A DNA stretch of 64,000 nt from Adiantum capillus-veneris (lineage: Eukaryota > Streptophyta > Polypodiopsida > Polypodiales > Pteridaceae): contig CM043960.1 in NCBI GenBank assembly GCA_014529385.2, forward strand, positions 26,863,896 to 26,927,895. Reading direction: 5' to 3'. The position numbers and the translations under genes were made by a program. Shown piece by piece: positions 43,654-53,606 of the stretch (within the stretch, counting starts at the first letter, position 1; each line of letters begins with the position of its first letter). The notes beneath the pieces are model-generated. The model was given only the letters and a program-made list of their open reading frames with translations, did not search any database and was not told the origin of the DNA.

Positions 43654-45526
43654 TCAAAAACCGAATGGCATGCTGTTATAGATTGCTTCATAATCTTCAA
43701 GGGTGATTGTGTGCATTTTCCTTCTCCTTTGCATGTGTTCCATGGGTATCTTGATACAACGTACAAGATTTGAAAGTATGTGAACAACAAGCTGATTGTA
43801 GTCTAGTTTGAAGGTGTATGCACCCACTTGCTTGTAATACAGTCCTTGCACGACATAAGAGCCTTTGTCAATTACATTGTTCCACTCATCAATGAAACCC
43901 TATTTTGCCTTTTCTTTTACTGCAAGGCACTTTACCAAGTAAAATTCGTTGTAGCATCTAGATTCACTACAAAAGTGTCACCAACACACAAAGCACTATC
44001 TAATGCATCATGATGGTCTTCATACTTGAATTTTTCATATCCAATGATCTGTCCTTCAAGGGAATCATCATTCGGAGTGTCTTCTTCATCCTCCACTTCA
44101 TCCGACAATGGCATTAGAATGTGATAATCCCAAGGCTGCACATGAGATTTGTTAGTGCAACAATTCTAGCTATGGTTCATACATGCATCACAAAAGCATG
44201 CCAATGGTCTTGTGGCAATGGCAGTTGCATCCTGTCGATTGTGACCACGAGAAACATGCAAGGTGCAAGACTTATCAACCGTGGCACAATTCCATTTAAC
44301 CTCCCTATTTATATCACCTACTTTGATCTCCCAAAACACACGGGCACAATCCCTTCCTTTTAGAGGATATGATGTTGTTGCTCCCTTTGATAGGTTGGCT
44401 TGGCAATAGATAACCACATCTACAGCACACTTTAAAGTGGCCCCATTAGGCTTCAGCTGTTCATGTGTCAACGTTCTTTTAACAATTGCACCTGCACCGT
44501 CATGCTCTCCCTTGCTATGTCCTGATCCAAAGAAGAACCAGCTCATCTCCATTCCTTTCAGTCCAGCATACCTTGCAACAAAATAGAAAGGCCTAGCAGC
44601 CTTAAACTATGAGGCAGCACCATCTGAGTAGACCCAGTGACGTTTTGAAGTGACACTTTCTCTCTGTAACCAGTCACAATGCTGCATAAAACAATGTTGG
44701 ACAAAAAATGTGTCATCACTTTGTCATGTGATATGAAGAAGTGGATTGTCTTGACTACTTCCCCGTCCCTGTGGTAGTATGTTATGTGCACAAAAAATGG
44801 TTACTTGACTTGAGTGCCAATTCATGGATTGAATCTCATTTTTCTCCTTGAATGCATAGTTTTTTGCAAATTCTACAACCAACACAACCACATCATCAAG
44901 AAATCTAAGAATACAATCCTTGAATTGTTGTGCTTGCCATCGAGCGATATAGTTATGTTTGATAAAAACCTTCAGCTTGGTCTGTAAGAGTTGAAGAAAC
45001 TCCCATCACTCAATTTCTTTAGTCACAAGATCTTTTCTCCTTTTTTTGTCTCCGTGCTTACCTGTTGCCTCCACATATGCAAACTATTTTACCAAGATAT
45101 TATTACCTGGGCTTTGTGTCTCTAAGCAGTATGTTTCCAGCTTTTTCACACCACATTTCTTACATTTGCCCATCAAACACTCATTGTTGTGGTAGCCAGC
45201 ATCTATCTGCTTTGGGCATAGAGCTGACTCCCACAGATGTGTGACACCTTTGAAAGTTCTACATAAAGCCATGTAAACCATGGTAGTTTCATCACCTTTG
45301 ATGCAAACACTGCATAATCATCTGCATTGGGCTCCATGCAGCCTAAATGATTGAGAGGCATATGGTTAAATGTGTCCTTTTAAAAGGACATCTGCACATG
45401 ATAGTCATAGTAGCATGTGTATCTATCTTTCAATCACCGTACAAAAAATAACTTCATCATCTCAAACATTCTCATACCTATTTTGCAATCTGGATGCATT
45501 TCTTTGAATCTGTAAAAGAGCTCAGG
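43654..45526 (-). pseudogene. Minus-strand transposase-like gene, C-terminal half
   Basis: In order on the minus strand: FKEMHPDCKIGMRMFEMMKL and YYDYHVQM; a Cys-rich stretch (CPKQIDAGYHNNECLMGKC, KKCGVKKLETYC); ARWQAQQFKDC, VEFAKNYAFKEKNEIQSMNW; then RHWVYSDGAAS, FKAARPFYFVARYAGLKGM and the diagnostic FFGSGHSKGEHDGAGAIVKR; finally GDTFVVNLDATTN and QGLYYKQVGAYTFKLDYN. I know this pattern (acidic-Phe-Ala-Glu-Asn-Tyr, Asp-Gly..Gln-Phe-Lys, Gly-His-Gly-Lys-Gly) from uncharacterised repeat-borne eukaryotic proteins and read it as a DDE-type transposase. The first acidic motif is changed, a stop follows SDGAAS, and frames shift near 44800, 44650, 44150 and 43925. Confidence 0.7.
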
Positions 45527-45549
45527 CTGCAATTATGAGAGTTAGAAGG

Positions 45550-46775
45550 CAGTTATTACGTTAGTTATGCTAATTAGTATACATGCCATGCACGGAAGCA
45601 TATTGTATGTACCCAGCACTTACATTATGCTAACTAGCACTTACAGTATGCTTCCATGCATGTGCAATATGCTAACTAACACATTCAGTAGTAGCTAAAT
45701 GGTACATTTAGTATGCTACGTAGCACATTCAGTAAGCTAATTGCTACATTTAATGTGCTAATTAGCACATTTAGTATGCTAACTAGCACAAACAATATGC
45801 TAACAAGCACATTCATTATGCTAACTACACTAGCACATTTAGTATGCTAAGTAGCACTTAAAGTATGCTAATTAGCACTCACAATATGCTACTAAGCACA
45901 TACAAAGTGCTAACTAGCACTTATAGTATGCTACGATGCACTTACATTATGCTAACAAGTACCTTGAGTATGCTAACTAGCACTTAGAATATGCTAACTA
46001 GCACTTAGAGTATGCTAACTAGCACTGACAGTATGCTAACTAACACATTCAATATGGTAATTGGTACACTCAGTATGCTAAGTAGCACATTCAGTTAGCT
46101 AATTGGTAAATTCAATGTGCTAATTAGCACTTTAGTATGCTAATTAGCACAAATTATGCTAACAAGCACATTCATTATGCTAACTAGCACATTCAGTATA
46201 CTAAGTAGCACTTAAAGTATGATAATTAGCACTCATAGTATGCTAGTAATCACATACAGAGTGCTAACTAGCATTACAGTGTATGCTAAGATGCACTTAC
46301 ATTATGCTTACTAGCACCTTGAGTACAAAGGGGACTTAAACTTAGAATATGCTAACTAGCACTTACAGCATGCTAAGAAGCCTACATTATGCTAACTAGC
46401 ACCTTGAGTACAAAGGGGACTTAAACTTAGAATATGCTAACTAGAACTTATAGTATGCTAAGATGCACTTACAGCTAGTAAGCACATACACATTGCTAAC
46501 TAGCATTACAATATGCTAAGATGCATTTACATTATGCTAACTAGCACCTTGAGCACAAACGGGACTTAAACTTAGAATATGCTAACTAGCACTTACAATA
46601 TGCTAATTAGCACCTACCATATGCTAACTAGCACTGACCGTATGCTAACTAGCATTTACAGTGTGCCTCCAGGTATGGCTTGTATACTAATTATCATTAC
46701 TAGTATGATAAATAACACACTCTGTAAGGTGATCAACATATTGAAGATTTGAACTAGCATATACAGTATAGCATG
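45550..46775. repeat. Minisatellite array 3, intronic, inverted relative to array 2
   Basis: Units of about 20-25 bp with core TATGCTAACTAGCACTTACA, the reverse complement of the array 1/2 core, so in the sense of the minus-strand gene it reads GCTAGTTAGCATA like array 1 in its gene. A larger unit with CACCTTGAGTACAAAGGGGA is present near 46315, 46403 and 46545. It lies upstream (minus sense) of the acceptor ATAATTGCAG at 45527. Confidence 0.94.
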
Positions 46776-46827
46776 TTCTAGCTAGAGTAAACCATAAACA
46801 ACCACAGTGCAAATAACAACCAGTATG

Positions 46828-47656
46828 CTAATTATAAAGTTTCACATGCTTTTTAGTGTACTCAAATAATGATGCTTTGGTTAAATCAATTATCTGAGGT
46901 TCATCAAGGAGGTGTACAGGGTGCTTTATGTAATTTTTTCTCCCCATCCTCTTTTGACAAACATCTTTTTTGTTGGGGGATACATGGGTCTCTTCCCTCC
47001 AAAATGTGTAAACCAGCTCTTTGATTTCATTTGTGATTGTGCTACAATAAACATGTTTTTGACATGCAGCAAATGAAAACATTCCACCTTCAGCATGCGA
47101 TGTCACCCGCAATTTAGCCTTGTACAAGGATCAACGCGAAAATTTAAGGAGTCTTGAGACTTTTGGCATATGCATGTTCTCCTTTGAATTCAACATCATG
47201 GACAATGTTGTATGCTTCAAATACAGCTCCTCATTACATCTTGGCTGCTTCACAAGTGCCAAGGTGCTACGAACATTGCACATGATCGCACTTTGAATAG
47301 TAGACTCCTCTGGACACACTGCTTGCATGACAGGATGATGAGATACAAGATTCCAAATTTCTTGCTTGTATTTTGTAGTAATTCCTTGAATCCTCCTCTT
47401 GAACAATGCCACAATCTCATATGAAATTTTCTTCTTCATCCTCAAAGGCAAGCTCTTGAACCTGAACTTGCTTAAGTTTTATCTTCTCTCGTTGTTTCCT
47501 CTTTCTTTGTCTCTCATAATCCCTAATGATAGTAGAAGTTGGGTCCTCCAAGTTCGGATTCATTGTTTGTAAAGGATCCCTTATGCTACCTTCATCTGCT
47601 TCCGTTGAACGCGCAAGTAAGCCTACCAGGTCAGATTGCAAGGTATAGTTCACCAT
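46828..47656 (-). pseudogene. Minus-strand transposase-like gene, N-terminal half
   Basis: ATG at 47656 opens MVNYTLQSDLVGLLARSTEA and a Lys/Arg-rich region to 47417. An overlapping frame (47451-47131) gives YEIVALFKRRIQGITTKYKQ and PKVSRLLKF. A third (47127-46828) gives VYTFWREETHVSPNKKDVCQ, KRMGRKNYIKHPVHLLDEPQ and FEYTKKH. The WREETHVSPNKKDV block is the N-terminal signature of the same family as the C-terminal half, so the two parts are one gene divided by the array 3 intron. The three frames mean at least two frameshifts. The start is chosen as the first Met and lies near the right end of the transposon. Confidence 0.66.
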
Positions 47657-47796
47657 AACTGTATGAGATGGGGAGGAAGTGGGCTACACGGAGAGAATGC
47701 GAGGCAAAGGGAGAGGGTGAGGCTGTTTGAGAGAGAGAGAAAGAGAGAGAGCTTGTCTTACACAGAGCATGGAGAAGGTCGAGAGAGCGATATGGA

Positions 47797-47838
<42 letters not shown>

Positions 47839-48021
47839 GGGAGAGCGGCCATCCTTTATACCATGACTTCAATAACTGAAAAAGATGTCACGTTTGAACT
47901 TGGCACCAAGTAAATTGAGCATTAATTATGGAATGTTTATTCCAAAACAGACATATTCTTGGCTCTCAAATGTATTCTAGCAAGCACTATAACTAGCATT
48001 GTCCGGGATAGCATTTTTTGT
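47657..48021 (-). promoter_or_regulatory. Upstream region of the minus-strand gene with microsatellites
   Basis: 365 bases between the gene start and the right terminal repeat, so any promoter of the transposase-like gene must lie here or in the repeat. It holds GA-rich sequence (47700-47750) and (AC)n at about 47796-47836. No clear TATA box. Confidence 0.4.
47796..47836. repeat. (AC)n microsatellite
   Basis: About 20 perfect AC units. Confidence 0.97.
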
Positions 48022-48043
48022 GCACGTTAACATGCTTCTACCC
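48022..48043 (-). repeat. Right terminal inverted repeat
   Basis: Reverse complement GGGTAGAAGCATGTTAACGT then GC, one mismatch to the left end. On the inner side AATGCTAGTT recurs as on the left. Followed by ATTT (48044-48047). Confidence 0.88.
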
Positions 48044-48047
48044 ATTT

Positions 48048-50046
48048 TGCTTCACAACAAAATCAAGCAGTGCACCACGTATTAGGGACCATTTTTGGAT
48101 AGAATTAAAAATAATTGTAAAAAATGTGAACATCCTTAGGCACCTGCAATTGCAAAGCGTTTTAGAGAAGAGCTTGCCAAAAAGGGTGGCAAGAGACAAC
48201 ATATATATAGCTCTGTTATGGATGCAAGTCAAGAGCAGTCAGAGCCAAATATTAACTCTGATGATCCTGTGGTGACACCAACTAACCTTGAAGAATAGCC
48301 TGCACAGGGAGAGGAAATGTCAAGCAACGTTCCTTTAATTATCATTGATGAAGGTGGACTTGGTCAAATGCATCAAAAATCATTGCATCAAAGCTTTCGG
48401 ATGCAGTCTCTAGAAGACGCACAAACCGCACTCGCCAAAGAAATTTTCTTCACTGGAAGTGCTCTGGTCATGGTAGACAGCAATCATTGGAAGGCTGCTT
48501 GGAAGAAAATTGGTGAGTTTGGCCCATGATTTTCAGCTCCTTCTTATCACACGATACAAAATGTTCTCTTGGACAAATGCTACATTGAAGTCAAAGAGCG
48601 TATTTTCAAAATAATACTTGAGAATATTTCGCTTTCAGGATGCACAATTGTAAGTGATGGTTGGTCAAATGTTCAAAGAAGACCATTGACCAATGTAATG
48701 CTGGTTTGTCCAAGGGGAGAAACGTTCATAAAGGTGATTGACAGTTCTAGTGCAATTAAAAGTGGAAAATTTACATTTCTGAGGTCTTGATTAATGTGAT
48801 TAAAGAAATTGGAGTTGAACATGTCATTCAAGTAGTCATGGACAATGCAAAGAACTGTAAAAATGCTACTAAATTAGTAAAGAAGTGCTTTCCACACATT
48901 TTTGCCAATGGTTGTAATTTGCACAACTCAAACTTGGTGGTGAAGGATTGGTACACTAGTGAAGAAACACAAAGAGTGCTCGATTTGTACAAAACACGTA
49001 TGTCAGTGATGTTGAAACTTCGGGCTAAAACTTGGTTTTGCATGCATTTTTATACATTGGAATCACTTCTCTGCAATAAGTGCACTGTGATTGACACTTT
49101 CAATTGTACGGACTTTGATGAATGACAGCTTGAGCAAAAAGAAAAAGTGAAAGAGAAAATTACATGTTTATGTGGCTCTATAAACAAGGCTGATTGGTGG
49201 AGGAGTGTAATGGATGCATACGATGTAATGATGCCCATTATGTTCGCGATTTGCAACCTTGATCAGAAGGTGCCAAATATGGTCAAAGTGTGGATGACAT
49301 GGTGGTCAATCCAACAGAGTCTTGAAAATCCTGAGGAGCTAAAAGAGTTTGTAGCAAAGAAGGAGTGGCGAGTACCATTCTCTGGCAAACAATGAATAAT
49401 TTTGGCCAAGTATTTTTATGCAAGATGGAAGAGAGCTCATAGTCCACTCCAAAATTTAGATCTGATGTCCAATACAAAGGTGGTCAATGATTTCTATCAC
49501 ATGGTCAACAAGTTCTACTGCAATGTTCAGGACCGAATTGATTGTATCAAAGAAATGAGCGCATTTAGATTAAAAGAAGGTCCTTTTGTGAATGATTTTG
49601 TACAGTCAATGGCAAAAGAGAAACCTACATGGAAGTGGTGGATGATGAATGGTGGAGATCATTACTCGACCTTATGTCCCCTTGCAATGAAAGTACTAAC
49701 ACAATCAACGGTAAACTCAAGTTCAGAGAGAAATTGGAGTATGTACAAGTATGTTCATAACACTATTTGCAACAGATTATTAGCAGATAGAGCTAAAAAA
49801 TTAGTATATATGTTTTGCAACAAAAAGATATTGCAACACATTGAAAGTGCTGGCTATGAGGAGGAAATGCCAACCTGGTTGTATGACTATCAAAATGAAG
49901 ACGAAGAAGAGTTCAATGTCAATGTATCTCAATTCATTATAGACAAGATAGAAGAGAATTTGATAATAGATGTGGAAGTTGAACTACAAGGAGACCCACA
50001 ACACTCAGACTTAGAACGAGATAACAACTTCACATATTCAATATAA
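48048..50046 (+). pseudogene. hAT-type transposase (DUF659 and dimerisation domain), broken
   Basis: Continues the gene cut at 32090. The core has SGCTIVSDGWSNVQRRPLTN and IKVIDSSSAIKSGKF, then EHVIQVVMDNAKNCKNATKL and CNLHNSNLVVKD, the pattern of the DUF659/RNase H-like core of plant hAT transposases. After KADWWRSVMDAYDVMMPIM comes the C-terminal dimerisation motif SSSERNWSMYKYVHNTICNR. Stops or frameshifts near 48297, 48529, 48789, 49123 and 49393 leave five open pieces; the last (49402-50046) is 214 codons. No hAT terminal repeats or 8-bp duplication were identified, so it may be an element remnant or a dead domesticated gene. Confidence 0.85.
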
Positions 50047-50158
50047 CTTGAAAGTAGAATGAAGATTGTGTCAAAAACCATTATGAAAGAGCTTGTATTC
50101 AACGTGTTTTGATCATATATAATGCTTCATAGTAGCGATTATACATAGTTTGTCGATA

Positions 50159-51540
50159 TCATAACATTAGAACCTGCATCTTGGTCACCAAACAGATTTC
50201 TAATTGTGCTAGGATATCTTGGCGAGCTTGCTTGAATTTATACTTATTTGCCATGCCAAACATATAATATATTCCTTGTGGAATATTTTGTGAACAGAAT
50301 GCACATCGGCTACTATTTTTTATTAGATGGATAAAACAGACGAAAGTGATAATAATGACCACCTTTCAATATATAGTATCCACTCCATCCATCAAAATTC
50401 TTGTAGCAAATTGGACATTGGGAAGGTGAAGATGAATCCGAAGTAGATGAGGGGACCAAATCTGGATGCAGGACAAGGTGACTAATGTGTGTCCCTTGTA
50501 CAGGCAGAGGATTCACTCGTGTCAAATTTTAAACATCTTGGCTTAAGCAATGAATACTTTTCTCCATCCGAACCTATGATGGTTGGGGTGTTTGGGTGGC
50601 TATAAAAAGCCGTGTTATTTCTGCATCTTTCTCTGCAAGCTATATCGTATAAATATCTTTCTCCTGTTCTAACGGTAGGTTGATGCCTTCAACTATCAAT
50701 GCCATCTCATCTCGGCTGAAAGTGACACAAGTCTCCCTGATATCATGGGTGGCAACAATTGTCTCCTTTGACGAAAAGTCGACTGGTCACTGTTGCTCAA
50801 AATGAATATACAACATTTTTGCAAAATATAACACACAATTTGCATTGTGCAGTGGATGGCCATAAACTTCCAAGTAGATCCTCTAAGCGTTTTCTTTGAT
50901 CTCTTCATGGAGGTACTTCGATACCTTCTATCATCCTTTCTTTATATCCACGTCCTCACATGGCCATATTGCTTTAATCATATTCTTAGTCACTTCTTTA
51001 TTGATATCTTTCTATTACATGTGGTTTGGATTTTCCCATTTTGATAGTCATTGGAGCATTGCGTGTCGCTTTATGTGCCTATATACCGTGCTTTAGAAAT
51101 TTCATGCACTGAAATGCATCAACAACTGCTTGTTGTTGATCATCAAGCACTGATTGGGTACCACAAACTTGTTTTTCGTCGACCATTTTATCTTAGAGAT
51201 GCAATGGACAAATAGATAAATATTCAATATCATTGACAAAAATATATTCTCACAATTCAACAGTTTCATAGATATACAAAGACAACAATCTCATCCACTA
51301 CATAACACGTCGTAGGCCCCTTAAATCAAATCACAATTGATGCAGAAAACAAAATCACAACTGACGGAACCAGCTGAACCACAAGACAAATGACTAAAGA
51401 TAATTGATCCAATTGAAATACAAAACAATCGATCCGATTGAAATACAAGACATGACTCAATGAGGTGAACCACCCCAAACCCAGATAATATACTTCAATA
51501 CAAATGAAATACCCAAACAACAAGACAAATGTATATCACA
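50159..51540 (-). pseudogene. Decayed minus-strand gene, C-terminal part
   Basis: Downstream of the kinase-like C lobe, coding-like segments recur on the minus strand: DEKQVCGTQSVLDDQQQAVV (about 51170-51115), then a Cys-containing piece near 50430 (CPICYKNFDGWSGYYI with a His-rich GGHYYHF nearby), which could be a broken RING-type zinc site. Many stops intervene. I cannot say whether these pieces belong to the kinase gene or to a separate dead gene. Confidence 0.35.
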
Positions 51541-51942
51541 ACAATATTTAGGCCGGGTAAAATGATGGTGCAAGTTCAACAAGCGATCGTTGGATAGGAT
51601 TAGGGTATATCTTTAAATGTTCTTTGAAAAGGATCAAAACATCTAATGCATTTATTCTAGTTTCACGATCTCTCAACTTCATCCAACAGTCTACTTTTAT
51701 CTGAATGGCCCTCATAATATCTTTATCAGGCTGGTAAAATACTTCTTCTGGGAGATAAACTTTCCTAGCTCCACTCCAAAAGTCTATGAATATGCCGAAT
51801 AGATAACCTAATGCATAAATGTCGCTTGCTTTTGTGTACGCATCTGTGCACCGTGGATCGTATATTTCTAGAGCAATCCACGATCACTTTGCAATCTCTC
51901 CTTCCCCTGTTTTTTGTGCCTCCAAAATTGCAGGGTTCGACT
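51541..51942 (-). pseudogene. Protein-kinase-like domain, C lobe
   Basis: Minus-strand reading gives SWIALEIYDPRCTDAYTKAS then DIYALGYLFGIFIDFW, the Ser-Asp-Ile-Tyr-Ala-Leu-Gly pattern of kinase subdomain IX, then WMKLRDRETRINALDVLILF, like subdomain XI (Arg near the end). A TAG stops the frame just before SWIALE. The upstream half (active-site loops) lies at 56711-57065, beyond copia E. Confidence 0.7.
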
Positions 51943-52169
51943 TGTTGGAATTAGGGTTGTAGAGAAACACACACAGCTTGGAGAAGACGAAGGAAGCTCA
52001 AGGCACACAATAGAGAGTGTATAACATAGTGTGCAATGGAAATATAGATAGCCCTAGAGTGATGGGCGTATATACAATGCACGGGGGAAAAAACCTCCTA
52101 AAGAGGGAAAAAATGCCCCGGCGGTCCTAGTGTGTTCACACACATCACTACCACATGTATATGGTAACA
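51943..52169 (-). repeat. Element E 3' LTR
   Basis: 227 bp, TGTTGGAATTAGGGTTG to ATGTATATGGTAACA; AATCCCCCCTGG at 52170 is the adjacent polypurine tract on the minus strand. Confidence 0.96.
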
Positions 52170-52244
52170 AATCCCCCCTGGAGTGATGCATTGAACGAGA
52201 GCTGGCACATGAGTAAAGGGAAGTGCCATGCCCTGAGGACAGGA

Positions 52245-53606
52245 TCAGTCCACACAGGGGAGTAAGCCCAAAGCTTTGTGGAAAGCTTCAAGCTTCTCAC
52301 GAGACAATGCCTTTGTGAAAAGATCTGCAAGGTTGTCCTGTGTTGGCACATAAGCCAAGCTGATCTCTCCTACTGAGAGCCTCTCCCTGACATAGTGGTA
52401 ATGCACCTCATTGTGCTTTGTGCGAGCATGAAAAATTGGGTTCCTCGCAACTACCAATGCCCTCTGACTGTCAGTGTAGATAGTGTTGGCAGTGTCCTGT
52501 CCAACACCCAAATCATCCATAAGGCGTCTGAGCCATACACACTCAACCGTAGCTATGAAGACTGCCCTGTACTCAGCCTCACAACTCAAAGTGGACACAG
52601 TAGGTTGCTTCTTGCTCAACCATGATATACATGAACTGCCAAGCATGAAACAAAAACCACTTGTGGACACTCTCGTGTCAAAACAACCAGCCCAATCTGA
52701 GTCTGAAAAAGCATGTAAGTCTGGCGGCAATGATCCCCCCTTGGGATAAAACAAGCCACGATGTAAAGTGCCACTAAGGTAGCGGAAAATCCTCTTGACA
52801 TCCTTCCAATGCTTAGACCCTGGGCTATGCATAAATCTGCTGACCTGTGAGACTGCAACCTGAATATCCGGCCTCGTGTTGCATACATAAATGAGGCAGC
52901 CAACAGCAGTTTGATAAAGAGTGACATCAGCAGGATCACCAGCATCATGTAGACTCAACTTCAAACCTGTTTCCATGGGAGTGGCAATAGGTTTGCAATC
53001 CTCAAGTCCAAACTTACATAGCAATGTCTCTATGTAAATTTTCTGACACAACGCAATACCACCATCACATTGCTTAAACTGTATACCCAAGTAATGAGTA
53101 GTCATACGACAAGTGGGAGAAAAAGTCTCTTCATAATCTATGCCTTTTTGTTGTGCATAACCCTTTGCAACAAGTCGATCCTTATGGCGATCGATCTCAC
53201 CATCCGGCTTGCGTTTCAACTTGTAAACCCACTTCGTACCAATGGCCTTTTTGCTAGTAGGAAAATCACATAAAGTCCATGTGTCATTTTCTATAAGTGC
53301 ATCATATTCTGATTGCATGGTAGCCATCCAATTTTTTGAATTCTGTGCTTCATCAAAAGACAGAGGCTCCTCAACATCATGTAAACTAGACACAGCCAAA
53401 TCATAACAATCTGATGCATAAGATGCATGAGAGCCTGAACGAGTACGAGTAGACAAAGGTACATCCAATTTACTGTCATGCAAAGTGTGCACCAGCCATT
53501 TTGGCATACCTCTAGCCTGCTCATTTTCAGCCCTTTCCTCATCAAGTACATCATCTACATCTACATCAGTAATAGGCTGATCTAAAACATTTTCAAAAAC
53601 CCCCAT
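52245..53606 (-). pseudogene. Element E RT (deleted core) and RNase H
   Basis: A 453-codon frame. It begins in the linker and RT N terminus (IGTKWVYKLKRKPDGEIDRH, GYAQQKGIDYEETFSPTCRM), then passes within two codons to HYLGIQFKQCDGG, a segment that normally lies after the catalytic site. Compared with element D, about 130 residues are gone, including the MDVKTAFLNGDL, YGLKQ and YVDD blocks. The frame is kept across the gap (near 53100). RNase H follows intact (FSDSDWAGCFDTRVSTSGFC, YTDSQRALVVARNPIFHART) to LFTKALSREKLEAFHKALGL. Confidence 0.93.

Larger units (their letters stand above)
32091..48043. mobile_element. Large (~16 kb) TIR DNA transposon with two convergent genes
   Basis: The ends are inverted copies: 32091-32112 reads GGGTAGAAGCATGTTAACGC then GC, and the reverse complement of 48022-48043 is the same but for one base (19 identical from the tip). 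Flanks ATTT/ATTT suggest a 4-bp duplication, and outside lies one hAT-like gene cut in two. Without copia D and its target copy (4561 bp) the element is about 11.4 kb. Inside are a plus-strand FCP1-like gene, a minus-strand transposase-like gene, and three minisatellite arrays with related cores. I cannot assign it to a named superfamily. Confidence 0.82.

Noticed and set aside
38820-46775. Regular short repeats resembling a CRISPR array
   Set aside because: Units vary in sequence and length, have no constant spacers or cas genes, and sit in plant transposon introns; they are minisatellites.
32086-48044. Alternative end of the large transposon one base out (TGGGTAG)
   Set aside because: The extra T is shared by both sides, but the flanks then fail to match beyond two bases; GGGTAG with ATTT fits better, although a one-base ambiguity remains.
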